Source: Blepharisma stoltei (Eukaryota > Ciliophora > Heterotrichea > Heterotrichida > Blepharismidae). From it: 64,000 bases of DNA. This document shows, one piece after another, positions 44,430 to 54,900 of this stretch (positions within the stretch are counted from its first letter, which is position 1; every line of letters starts with the position of its first letter). The notes under the pieces were generated by a model that saw nothing but the letters and a program-made list of their open reading frames with translations, was not told the origin of the DNA and made no database searches. The translations under genes and the position numbers were made by a program. The stretch is taken from contig CAJZBQ010000005.1 of assembly GCA_914767885.1 (NCBI GenBank), positions 806,001 to 870,000 of the forward strand, in the 5' to 3' direction.

Positions 44430-44780
44430 TAAATCCCCCCTCCATCCGTGAGCAAACAAAAAATTTTGTGTCGGGGGTTAATTTTTTTTATATATAAATT
44501 TTTATAAAAACATTTGTTTTTCAAATTTAAAAAATTCGAATTCGAAAAAAAATTGAGAAGACAAAATTAATTTAATTTGCACAATTTATGTTTTAAAATG
44601 CAAGTTGTTTAAATTAAGCATAATTAGCTAGAGATTTCATTATAATAATTATCACTTATAATCAATTTTTTTTTTTTATTAAATAATTTTTATATTAAAA
44701 AATTTTTTGTTCGCTCGCCGAGGGTGGGTTTTGGTCAAAAAATAGGGATTTTCATGGTTTGTTCGTTAATGGAGGGGGAA
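44430..44780. mobile_element. MITE family A, diverged, intergenic
   Basis: TA 44430-44431 and 44781-44782. Left CCCCCCTCCATCCGTGAGC, right TTCGTTAATGGAGGGGG. Found in the 850-bp gap between the COPI-associated-like and membralin-like genes; the remaining gap is AT-rich with no ORF. Confidence 0.75.
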
Positions 44781-44965
44781 TAAGTTGCAATAAAAATAAA
44801 TTAAATTTTATTATAAGAGATCAATAGATTAGAAATCCAAATAAAATTGCTCTTCTAAATGCAATCTATTAAATTTTAAACTCATCGATTTTGCTATATT
44901 TTCAATTTTCATAGATTATAAGACACAATTTATATAAAAAACCTCCATGAAATCTAAATAATAAA

Positions 44966-46303
44966 ATGGAATATGAAAGATCTCTATTCAGGATCTACGA
45001 TATAGCTCTCAACAACCCAAGATTCATCCTCTTTATCAAAATTTTTTCAATTTTCTGTATTTCCTTATCAATTTTCAATCTCACACTTTTCCTAATTTTC
45101 CATTGTCTTTACATAAACAATGGAGAAGCATTAGCTGATGCTTTTTCTTCCCAGCTGCTTTCAGGATGCGGAATTTATCAATCTCCTGAGCTGAATTTGA
45201 CTCTACCTCTTGAAGATGAATGTCTCTATATCAATAACTCAACAGTCCTTTTGCCTGAAGACATTTACCATATTTCAGTCAATTCTTTGACATATGAATT
45301 TTCTATGATGACAGAGTCCTTGTATTTTCCTGAAGAATTAGTGAAAAGAAAAAATTTTACAGTCCATAATATTACTGCTAATGAATTAGTATCTGATTCT
45401 TTATGAATAATTTCACTTGCAGTTAATGAAATTGATACAGTAATGATTAATCAACTAAAGACTGTCTTTCATAGCAATGGAATGCTCAGAAACTTAAAAA
45501 CAAAAGAAATCTGGATCTGGAGTGAAAGCCAAATAAAAGAAAAAGAAAATTTAGGATTTTTCGGAAAACTTCGCAATTTATGCAAAGCTTTCTTTTGATT
45601 CAGCATCGTTTCACTTATCACTGGGCTTACATGCAGATTTGCTATAATTGGGTCATCAGCTTTATTATTAGCAATTGTATCTCTCCCATGCATAAACAGA
45701 GTTCACCCTCAATGCTCACACATTGCTTATTTATCTTTTCCTTGAATAGGCGAGCCTGCTTATGCGCTCTCTCAAGCTCGTAAAAGCACTTTTAAGCTGC
45801 TTTTTTCTTTCTTTTTAATGCTTTTTGTCCTATATATGATGTATATTTGCACCTCAATACTCTGGACTTTCTATTTATTTGAAAATTGTTTCCCACAAGA
45901 CATTGACGAAAGATTTTACAATTTAGTTTCTTTTGTTGAGTTTTTTTCATTGATTTTTACAAGAACAAAAAAATCTGTAGCTTATTACCCAAGATTTATA
46001 TCATTTTTCCTCATTTCTTTCCTTTTATACAGATATAACTATTTTTATGGATTTTTGAATTTGGTATTTGCAATTGTTTCATCATTGTGTTTTGGGATAA
46101 TGGGAATTATGATAGTGAAATGGGAAGTCCCAACAATGAATGATGGCCCAAGTTTTGCAAGCCCAAGATTAGTATATCAGATGGTCTTTAATGAGAGAAG
46201 GACTGGGCTAGCTGATTTATGGAGCATGTTTTATCCAGTTGAAGGAAGAGGATACTTTACTGACAGAGAAATGGAAAGGATTTTTCCTCAACAAAATGTT
46301 TAA
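44966..46303 (+). CDS. Membralin-like (TMEM259) multipass membrane protein
   Basis: Start ATG 44966, stop 46303, 445 residues, three TGA-Trp codons and no insert. One N-terminal transmembrane helix (FCISLSIFNLTLFLIFHCLY), a glycosylation-site-rich lumenal domain of about 130 residues (NNST, NFTVHNIT), then a cluster of helices (FSIVSLITGLTCRF; LLFSFFLMLFVLYMMYICT; FISFFLISFLLYRYNY). The block SLIFTRTKKSVAYYPRF...Y.Y.FYGF...WEVP mirrors the membralin C-terminal part. Membralin acts in ER-associated degradation. Assignment rests on this layout and one motif. Confidence 0.6.
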
Positions 46304-46352
46304 TTAGTAATCAAATCGATAAATAGATAAAAAATGGAATAAATAATTATAA

Positions 46353-47147
46353 ATGAAAGCTATAGAAAGGATTTCGGCAAGGTGATTTTCTGTAATAAAA
46401 GACTCGAGCAACGAAATTATTATTTATTGTGATGAAAATAATAATAAAATAGGAGAATGCACAAGAAAATATATGAGGGATCATCGATTAAGGTTCAGAA
46501 AATCATTTGTGTTTGTAAGAAACAAAGAGTAAAAATAATATAGAAACCTATTTTATGTCCAAAAAAGAGTAAAATCTGCTTTTGTTTATCCTGAATTTTA
46601 TGATCCAGCTCCAGGTGGAGTTGTTTTGGCTTCTGATAATAATGATGAGTACTGTGCGAAAAGAGAATTAGAGGAAGAAATGGGGATGAAAATTGATAAA
46701 GTTGGCTTTTTAATGAATTTTCTCTATAAAGGTCAATGGGGCTCCTTACAAAATGACAGTGTTTTTTGACAGTGTACATTTCAACGAAGTGTATTTGGTA
46801 GAAAATTTTTAAATAGTGTGACATTTGGTCGAAATTTAACGGGGTTTTTCAGTCAAATGTCCAGCATAAAAAAGTTTAAATATTTCTTAGACCAAATGTA
46901 CTTTGGCGAAAAGTACACTATCAAAAAGTGAATAATCATTGGACCTGCACCCAGTCAATGGGAGTATTGATGTGCAACATTTTCTGCCCAGTGAGACCAG
47001 CCGATTATATTAGATCCTGATGAGGTTGATAGTGTCGAAATAATGAGCCTCGAAGAAATTTTAAGAAGGGAAAAAACTGAAAAATTTACTCCAGATAGCA
47101 TGAAACTTTTGCATGAGCTAATCAAAAGAAATTTAATTCAGGAATAA
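46353..47147 (+). CDS. Nudix hydrolase
   Basis: Start ATG 46353 (MKAIERISARW). Intron GTAAAAATAATATAG (46529-46543) precedes LFYVQKRVKSAFVYPEFYDP. The Nudix box is complete: G-G-V-V-L-A-S-D-N-N-D-E-Y-C-A-K-R-E-L-E-E-E-M-G, matching Gx5Ex7REUxEExGU with the metal-binding REEE core. The C-terminal part includes CATFSAQWDQPIILDPDEVD, typical of IDI/NUDT-like members. A family F repeat lies between; it is in frame and stop-free, so the intact reading is 259 residues and a version without it would be shorter. Substrate unknown. Confidence 0.75.
46745..46945. mobile_element. Family F repeat inside the Nudix gene, open in frame
   Basis: Inverted arms TTTTTTGACAGTGTACATTT...GTGTATTTGGT and ACCAAATGTACTTTGG...GTACACTATCAAAAAG, followed by AATAATCATTGGACCTGCACC, which recurs (inverted) at 30866. 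Read with TGA as Trp it has no stop. Exact limits cannot be fixed; several TA pairs keep the frame. Confidence 0.6.
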
Positions 47148-47195
47148 AATTATTTACATAAAATAAAAACTCTTGCGTTTTCCTTTAGATTACAT

Positions 47196-49103
47196 TTATA
47201 TAAAAGAGCTCGATCCTAATCTGCTTCTTATATGAGTTCTATTTAACTTCGTCTGCGAATTATTATGTTTAGCCATTCTTGAAATTTTAGGTAAAAACTC
47301 ATTGATTTTTTCACATGAAATCGCTAAAACTGGAGGTTTTTTTGTGAGAACTTGCTTTGATGAAATATTTTGGATGCTGAATGATTTTGATAATTTTTTA
47401 TTTTGTTTGCGCGCCTGAGAAGAAAATAATAAAATTTTTGAATCTAAAATAGGCACTCTTGATATATCTTCTGGGATTACAGCACATTCAAGAAAGGTTT
47501 CAGCTCATATTTTGTCTATTTCATCTTTTAAATATACGACTTCAATATTGACTACACTGCAACTTCTATTTTTTTCTATAGCGTGGATTATGTTTACTGT
47601 ATAGATCATAAATACTTTTTCTTGTTCTATGTCATCTAAAGGCTGCTTTTTATTCTATTTAATTAAATTATAGCCATTATGTCTGCAAATTAACGTATTT
47701 AAAAATACAGCTTAATGTAGGATATTATTTTCTAGCTTATTAGATTAGGATGAGTATTTAAAGTCCCTAATCCTGAAGCACTGTGCATTCCACAGCATCT
47801 GTGGGATGGGCTCCCTCAAGGTAGCATGAAACTTTGGCTTCTCTGTAGGGAATTTTCCCTCCTGATCTGGATAGTCCAGATTTTGCAGGGAAACTCCATT
47901 TTTCAATCCAGGCGCCAAAGTTGCCCAACTCTGCGTTGCTTAGGCCAGATTGCCCATTTCCGACACCCTTTTAGACTGGAGAGGCTAACCCTTGAGAGTC
48001 TTAATTTAGCCTACCTCCCCTTTTCCTCTGGATCAGCTCTAAATAAAAAACCAATAGGCTTGCGCCCATTAGTAGCAGGCCACTAAACAGCTTAGGTAGG
48101 AAAGTCGCTCTGACCTATCTGACACTAGCTCTGACTAAAAAGATTCAAAAAGCTCCAGCCAGGTCACTAATCAGCGAAAATAGAGATGGGCCTCTAACCT
48201 AATCCTTTAATAGCTCTTTGCACCAAAAAAACAACTTCCGGATTACATAAGAACGCCCGCCACTGGTAGGACTGATCTTTCGTATTGGTCAATTTAAGTA
48301 TTTATTTTCTAGCTTATAAGGATAAGACTTATAGTGGTTTTCTGTATATTCAAGCCGGTGGGTAAATAAGGATTTTTTTCCTTCCCGACAACCCTGAATA
48401 GCAGTATATCGAGAAATTTCAGAAGTGATTTCATATAGAAAAAAAGTTTCATTAACTCCCCCCCTCCGTGAGTGAACAAAATTTTTTTGTTCACTCACGG
48501 AGGGGGGTTAATTTTTTTTTTTTAAAAAAAATTTATATATAAATTTTATAGAAAAAATTTTTTTTTTCGAATTTTAAAAAATCCTAATTTGCAAAAATTG
48601 GAAAGCAAATATTAATTTTAATTTATAAAATTTATGTTTTAAAAAGCAATTTGTTTAAAATTAAACAGAATTAGCTCTAGATTTCATTATACTAATTATC
48701 ACTTATATATCAAAATTTTTTTTCCATAAAAAATTTTTGTTCACTCACGGAGGGTGGGTTTTTGGTCAAAAAATAGGGATTTTTCTAATGGTTTTGTTCA
48801 CTCACGGAGGGGGGGGGGAGTAAGCATTATTGGTAATTGATTAGGCTCAAAAGCTTTTGAAAAATCAATAAATCTTGGGAATCTTGAAAGCTGGTGAAAT
48901 TTCCTGAAAATGGAGAGAATTATTTGCTCTGAAATTTGCGTATGGTTATAGTGCATGATTCTCCCATTAGTATCAGTATATATAATTTTGAATGGTAAGC
49001 TATCACGTAGAAGCAGCAATGGCGGGATGTTTATGCAAGAAACCAAACTAGGATTTCTCGAATATAGAGAGTCAAATGCCCATGTCCAAGGCTTTTGTTC
49101 CAT
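47196..49103 (-). CDS. Unknown protein, interrupted by a MITE, a retroposon and an IES
   Basis: Start ATG 49103 (MEQKPWTWAFDSLYSRNP). Removing MITE A (368 bp), the SINE with one duplication copy (577 bp) and a 75-bp IES leaves exactly 296 codons with no stop. N-terminal region looks like an alpha/beta domain (PFKIIYTDTNGRIMHYNHTQ), the middle has AIQGCREGKKSLF and EYTENHYKSYPYKLEN, then VFMIYTVNIIHAIEKN and a basic Ser-rich tail. No family recognised. That three independent inserts all resolve in one frame argues this is a live gene. Confidence 0.6.
47653..47727. other. 75-bp IES
   Basis: TA 47651-47652 and 47726-47727. It contains TAA and TAG in the minus frame. It abuts the SINE target site, so its outer TA lies in the same 17-bp stretch used by the retroposon. 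Excision joins KLENNKKQPLDD. Confidence 0.6.
47741..48301. mobile_element. SINE-like retroposon, 16-bp target duplication, in a CDS
   Basis: 561 bp, GC-richer than its flanks, between TTATTTTCTAGCTTAT copies at 47725-47740 and 48302-48317. The duplication contains TA, so TA-directed excision can be precise. No coding capacity. Confidence 0.8.
48453..48820. mobile_element. MITE family A inside a CDS
   Basis: 368 bp, TA 48453-48454 and 48821-48822, reverse orientation, with motif hairpin at the left (GAGTGAACAAAATTTTTTTG). Excision joins QLPIMLNETFF. Confidence 0.9.
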
Positions 49104-49167
49104 TATTTAAAATTAAATAAGGTTTTAGAAAAAAACACTTCAATTATAATTTACTCGATAAAATTAT

Positions 49168-50121
49168 TTACAAATTTCCTGAAATTTGCTCGGTTCCTTC
49201 TATAATCAATCTTTTCAAATCAAGCAAATCTCTTGCTTTATAATAAATCGGCTGATAATCCGACAACACAAGTTCGCTTTCCAAAATTTCATTTAAATTT
49301 CAATCTCTAATCAAATTTTTATTGTCCACTACATATTGGAATTCAGAGGATGAGCCTAAATAGCCAGATCCTAGAAAGCTGTCTCCTAGAACCCCGAATT
49401 CTACAGCATAAAAGTAAATTTTTGATAATTTTTCAATCACCTCATCACTTGCTCCAAGGGATTTTTTTCCGATAGTTTCATTTAATTGTGCGAAATCTTC
49501 ATTAGCAAACATTGGCACATGGCCCATGAATTCGTGTACGACGTCAGGCTCGGGTGTATAAAAAGGGACTGATTTATGCCTTATGTATCGTGTACAAAAA
49601 AATACTCTATAAGCAAGCCCATATAAAAATGACCTTGGATTTATCATTCCCCCGACAGGAACTAATTTGAATTTGGACTTTCCAGAAATAAATTTGTTTA
49701 CCTGAGAAAATTGAGGAATTTTTAGAGGAGAATAGATGTTTAAGTCTTCTAACTCTTTAAGGATTTCTCTGTGTTCTTTGCAAGCGTGCTTATGGTGCAG
49801 ATCTCGTAATCTGGTATAAAGCATATTTCAAGTTTCTGTAGCATCAGCTGGATAATCGACATCTGGAGGATCAATTTTTACTGATCCAGGATAACTTCTT
49901 ACTTCTCGGCACCAAGACATGTATTTTTCGTCGTCATATCCTGGATACGAATTTCCAAGTTTTCCTACAAAATCGATGCAAGTTTTATCCACAAGATCAA
50001 GCTCGTCTTCAACTTTTGGAAACCAAATATCTGACTGAACTGAACCAAATTCTCTTGAATTTTTCTTTATTATCGATAATGCCCGCAGAAGAGGTTTTTT
50101 GAGGAATGAATTAGAAATCAT
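49168..50121 (-). CDS. Aromatic amino acid hydroxylase (Phe/Tyr/Trp hydroxylase family)
   Basis: Start ATG 50121, stop TAA 49168, 317 residues with TGA-Trp at two places (ATETWNMLYTRL; IRDWNLNEI). The catalytic domain is clear: VPVGGMINPRSFLYGLAYRV, YTPEPDVVHEFMGHVPMFAN with the two iron-binding His, and YFYAVEFGVLGD with the Glu ligand. It needs tetrahydrobiopterin and O2. There is no N-terminal ACT domain, and the C terminus is short, so it resembles the compact single-domain forms. Substrate choice cannot be read reliably. Confidence 0.85.
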
Positions 50122-50157
50122 TGGAGAGGATTATATGAATAATTGATAAATTTTAAT

Positions 50158-51224
50158 TAACTCCCCCCATCCTTGATCGAACGACTCGATCAAGGATGGG
50201 GTTAAAAAAAAATTTTTGGGAAAAAAAATTTTATATATATAAATAAAAAATATATATATATTTATTTTTTATTTACTTTTAAATAAGAGGGTGAAGAGTA
50301 TTTAATAATTATTTTTACAGCAAAAAATTGAATTAATTTCATAAAATAACAATTTTTAATATTTTGATTTATTAGTTACCAGAAATAAATGTCCGAGAAA
50401 GCATGCTCGACCGACCTAGAGCATGCTTAAATTAAAGTTATTATTTCTCCCCAGGTGAGGTTTTTTGGCTCAGAGCTTTTCCTCAAGCCGGGCCCTACCA
50501 TTGGGCCAACGGACTCAGGGCTCCTGGGATAGGATGGCTGGCGAGATAGACTGGCATCAAGGAGTGTGGGACGAAGACTGGGCAGTGTAGGCTGCACGAG
50601 TCTCTGCGCAATTCAGAGTTGGCAGAGAGGTGGATCGTCTAAGGCAAGATGGAAGCAAGTCCGCAGCTCACCGGACTCCGATGGAGGAGACGCAAGTTAA
50701 TGGGGTGTAATCAAATCGAAGACGGGTGTTCTGGCCAAGACAACGGGCGTGAGATGAGGAGATAAACTACCTTGTCGTCGTTAGCGGTGGGTAATTAAGG
50801 CCATAAGGCCTAGCGCGGTGAGCTTTGGCTCCGCCATAAAATGATCTTACGACCTCTAAATCATATAAAGATAAAGATTTATTAGTTACCCCTTTAAACT
50901 GTCTAACTTTTAATTTGTTCCTTATTTAAATTAAATTTTTTTTTAAAAATTTTAAAAAATCTCTATTTTATTAAAATTATTGAGTTTTTTAAGCCTAGGT
51001 TGATGACTGAATCACTTCATAAGGTTGATTCCGAAGCTTTTTGTCGCTCAAAGTCTCTGAAAACAACTTTATTATGTATATCTTCCCAAGCTTTTGATAA
51101 CTAATATATTTTTATATATATAAAAATTTGCATGATATGAAAATCGTTCGATCAAGGATGGGGTTAATTTTCCCAATTTTTAGGAATTTTTCAGTCAATT
51201 GTTCGATCAAAGATGGGGAGGGAG
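50158..51224. mobile_element. MITE family B with a nested SINE-like retroposon
   Basis: TA 50158-50159 and 51225-51226. Left end CTCCCCCCATCCTTGATCGA; right end GTTCGATCAAAGATGGGGAG. Without the 495-bp insert plus duplication it is about 557 bp, the usual B length. Intergenic. Confidence 0.85.
50381..50875 (+). mobile_element. SINE-like retroposon inside MITE B
   Basis: 495 bp flanked by perfect GATTTATTAGTTACC copies (50366-50380, 50876-50890). GC-rich body, AT-rich tail (CATATAAAGATAAA). A hairpin (GCATGCTC..GAGCATGC) lies near its 5' end. Confidence 0.85.
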
Positions 51225-51226
51225 TA

Positions 51227-51911
51227 AGGAATAATGAGAAACAATAATAATTTTATCAGCTATAAAATTTGTCGTTGGAATATGATATTATGTCCACATT
51301 TTTATTGTTGAAAAATAATTCTCAATGAGATGCTACTGCTTTCACTACTAAATAACTCATACTTTTTAAATGAAACACCAAAAATATATATTTAATAAGT
51401 TATCTAAATAATTGGCAGATTTATATAAAAATATAAGAGAAATTGATAATAGTCATAATTTATTTATTTGTATCAATATCATAATTTTAATAACTCTGAG
51501 ATTAAATTCAAATTAAATTTAATACTTTGATTCAATAGTTATTTTCCTTTATCGTATCAAGATTTCATATCAAATCATTAATGTCTCTTATATTTTATTA
51601 TAGTGTTTTAATTTTTAGAGATCTTCATTTATAAGAGACTGCATATAAAGCATTTCTTGGGTTAAATATTAAAACTAAGATAATATTATCACACAAAGAT
51701 CAATATATATTTTTTGCAAATATTTCAGCAAACTCTTGTATAATCAAATTAAAATCGCAAAATTCTCTATTCCTAAAAACAATGAAGGATTTTATATATT
51801 TGATAAATTATCTTGTTAATCCTTAAATAATGCAGCCTATTCTCTTTGATATCAAACAAATTCTGTAGTCCAACGTGATTTTGATGATATCATCATCTCA
51901 ATATAAATTAA
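51227..51911. other. Intergenic region upstream of TOR
   Basis: 685 bp, very AT-rich. Presumed TOR promoter. No ORF or repeat recognised. Confidence 0.4.
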
Positions 51912-54900
51912 ATGGGAGACTCAACTCGTATTCTTCAAAGTCTTAAAAGTAAATCCATTGACATTCGCCTTACATCCCTAACGAAATTAGTTGAGCAAAT
52001 CGAAGACACTCAAGATATTTCAGCAGAATTAATCTTAATCTTAATCTTAATTACGGCGGTTAGAATCCGCTTTGTTAACTCGGTTACCAAGGATCCCTCC
52101 AGGGGATTCATCCGCTTTGCGGGGACGTCTACTTCCGATCGCCGGAAAGGCGGGTTGCCTGGCCGTCCTCCTCCTCCTTGCCACTTCTAGGCGGCTCCAG
52201 TGTTGAGTGGGCAGACTATGGGTTCCCGGGGCCTTGCTTCAGGCTCCGTCTACAAGGTTGCCTATTCCGAAAATTCGAAGCGCGAATTTTCTGGTAAGGC
52301 TCTCGGCTAAGATGGAAATCCAAAGCCCGGGACGTAACGCCCGGTTTCACGCTAGGGAGTTGCCCGATTGACCAAGTGGTGTCCTTGGCACTGCTGAGCT
52401 TCCCCTTTCCAACTTTGGTTCTCCACTTTCCTTGAGGCAAAAGACTTGGTTCCAGAATGAGCTGCGGTCGACCTAATTCGACATTGCGCTCCACTACACC
52501 AAGCCAAAACCCAGCCGGATACACTTTACCGAGCCTCTTTTCCCTCCACAAGGTCCCCGCCAGCCTGTGGGCGTGCGGCTACAGGTGTTGAGAAAAAGGG
52601 CTGGTCCGTCGACGCCATTTTAATATGTATTTCAGCAGAATTAATCACAGGCTTAAAAAAAGTTGTCACATCTAGTGATACAATTGAAAAAGCGACAGGT
52701 CTTTCAACTCTCATAAGTATTTGTTCAGTCACTAACGAAACAAATTTAAATAATTCCTCATTAAATTATTTATTATTTTTATATAAGTATTTTTAAAAAA
52801 TATGCTGACCATTTAAATAATCTTGCATTTCATTTCCTACAACTAGTTTCACTAAAAAACATCCTCTCCAAAGAAGACGAAATAATTAATCTAGCAAGTC
52901 AAGCTTTAGGTGAACTTGTAAGCTCTCCATCTACAACCACTTTTGAGCTGGCTGATGAAGAGTTTCGATATGCTCTTAACACTTTAAAAGTCGATACAAG
53001 CAAAGATGGTTTCCCTCGCTATGCAGCTTGTTGCGAAATTAAAGCAATTGCCCAAAAATTACCTATGCTTTTTGCGGTTTATTTGGGTGAATTTTTAGGG
53101 TCTATGTGGAATGCAGTTAGAGATCAAAAAGACTATATAAGAGAAATCGGTGTCTTAACCTTTGCATTGAGTCTAAAACAAATAGAATCTCGAGAAGATT
53201 TATTCGAAAAAGTTTTAGTTGAGTGCCTTAGAGGGATAACTCCAGACAGCCCAGCAGCAACTGTTCATGGCTCTATTTTAACCCTTCATCAAATGGTCGA
53301 AAAAGCTGAAAAATTAATTTTCCCAAAATTCCGAGAAGCCTGTGACGCAATTATAAAAATAAGAGACCATAAAAATCTCATTGTAAAGCAAGCTGTCATT
53401 GATATAATCCCAGTCCTCACAAATTTTATATTGAATCATGCACATAGCGAAATGGAATATGCCTTGCTTTTTCTTGAGTATATTTTTAAAGCTGTAGGAA
53501 GTATTGGAAAAGAAAACAAAGGAGAAGTGCTCAGCATATTGGGAAAAATGACTATGCTATTAGGGAGAAATATTATAGGATCTATGCAGCAGATAGTAGG
53601 ATTAGTAAATCATGAACTTAAAAAAAAGCCAATTTTGTCTGGAGTTTTTGATATATTAAAAGGTGTAACTAAAACGCTAGGCCCAAAGCTTGTTGACCAT
53701 TTTGAGTTGAATTTATTAATTTCTAATGTTTTCAACAGCGATGTCGAACTCAATGTAAACTTGCTTGATTTCTTAAGCGAATTAGCCATTGCTGTATTAA
53801 AATCCCCAGACCACAAAACTAAGACTATTGTATATACGATTTGTGATAGGCTGTTAGGCATGATTTTTTCTATATTAAACCAAAGGGTAGAAAAAAATTA
53901 TACGCTGCCTAGGAATGAGATGTCTTCTATTACTTCTACCAATTCTGAATTTAATTTTTCGGAAGCGTTTCTGACACCGATACAGCAGCTATTTGCTCCT
54001 GCGAACAGTATTCATATGAATAACATCTGCTATGAATGTGAAGACCATTATATAAGGGAATTTTACCTAAAAATTCAGTATATGCATGTGTGGCCCACCA
54101 AAAATCAATTTTAGATATTTATATAAAAAAGACCATAAATCAAAAATTTCTATTGTTTTAGCTCTTTTTGCTTTATCAAATTTTGATTTTCATAATACTT
54201 TTTCATTGGGATTCCTAGTACAATCTTGTGTTTTACCTTACTTAGAAAGCCCATGTACAATTATCAGGCAATATGCAGTCATCACTACTTGTGCTCTTAC
54301 AAAGTGCCCAAAAGCCATTAACTTAGGTGGAGTCCTCCGTAATGAGCTATATAATACAGTAGAGCGCCTATTAAATGTAGCATTGACAGATCAAAGCGAT
54401 TTAGTCCGCTGCACACTTTTTAAGCACTTAAAAGAAGATTTTTTCCAATTTTTAGCATTAGAAAGCAATTTATCAAAGCTAATGATTGCAGTGAATGATA
54501 AAAGTATCCAAGTTAGGGTTGTCTGTGTAAAACTTCTAGGAAAGCTGGTGGGGTATAATAGTTCTTTTATTTTACCTTGCTTAACACAGCTATTAAGCCA
54601 ATATTTAAACGAGCTGCAAGTATCAGGAAGAATGAAGCAGCAACAAGATGCTGCTGTTTTGCTTAGAGCATTGATAAAAAATACTCGTCAATTGCTATCA
54701 CCAAATCTAGCTAATATTATCGACATCTATATACAGATCCTAAAAAATTCCCAGCATGCACCATTAGTCTATCAAGCTTTGCGTGGGATTTCTGCTTGTG
54801 CAGAAGTCTGCAAACAGCAGCTCAGGCCATTTTTCAATGTAATTTACCCTTGTTTAATAGATAATATTAAAGATACCACAACATTGAAAAGAAAAGGAGC

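Noticed and set aside
48289..48498. Two short minus ORFs beginning in the MITE
   Set aside because: One is the middle exon of the gene at 47196-49103 read with MITE sequence as its start; the other is its shadow.
52216..52551. 111-residue minus-strand ORF
   Set aside because: Lies within the retroposon in TOR; flanking 18-bp duplication shows it is inserted non-coding sequence.
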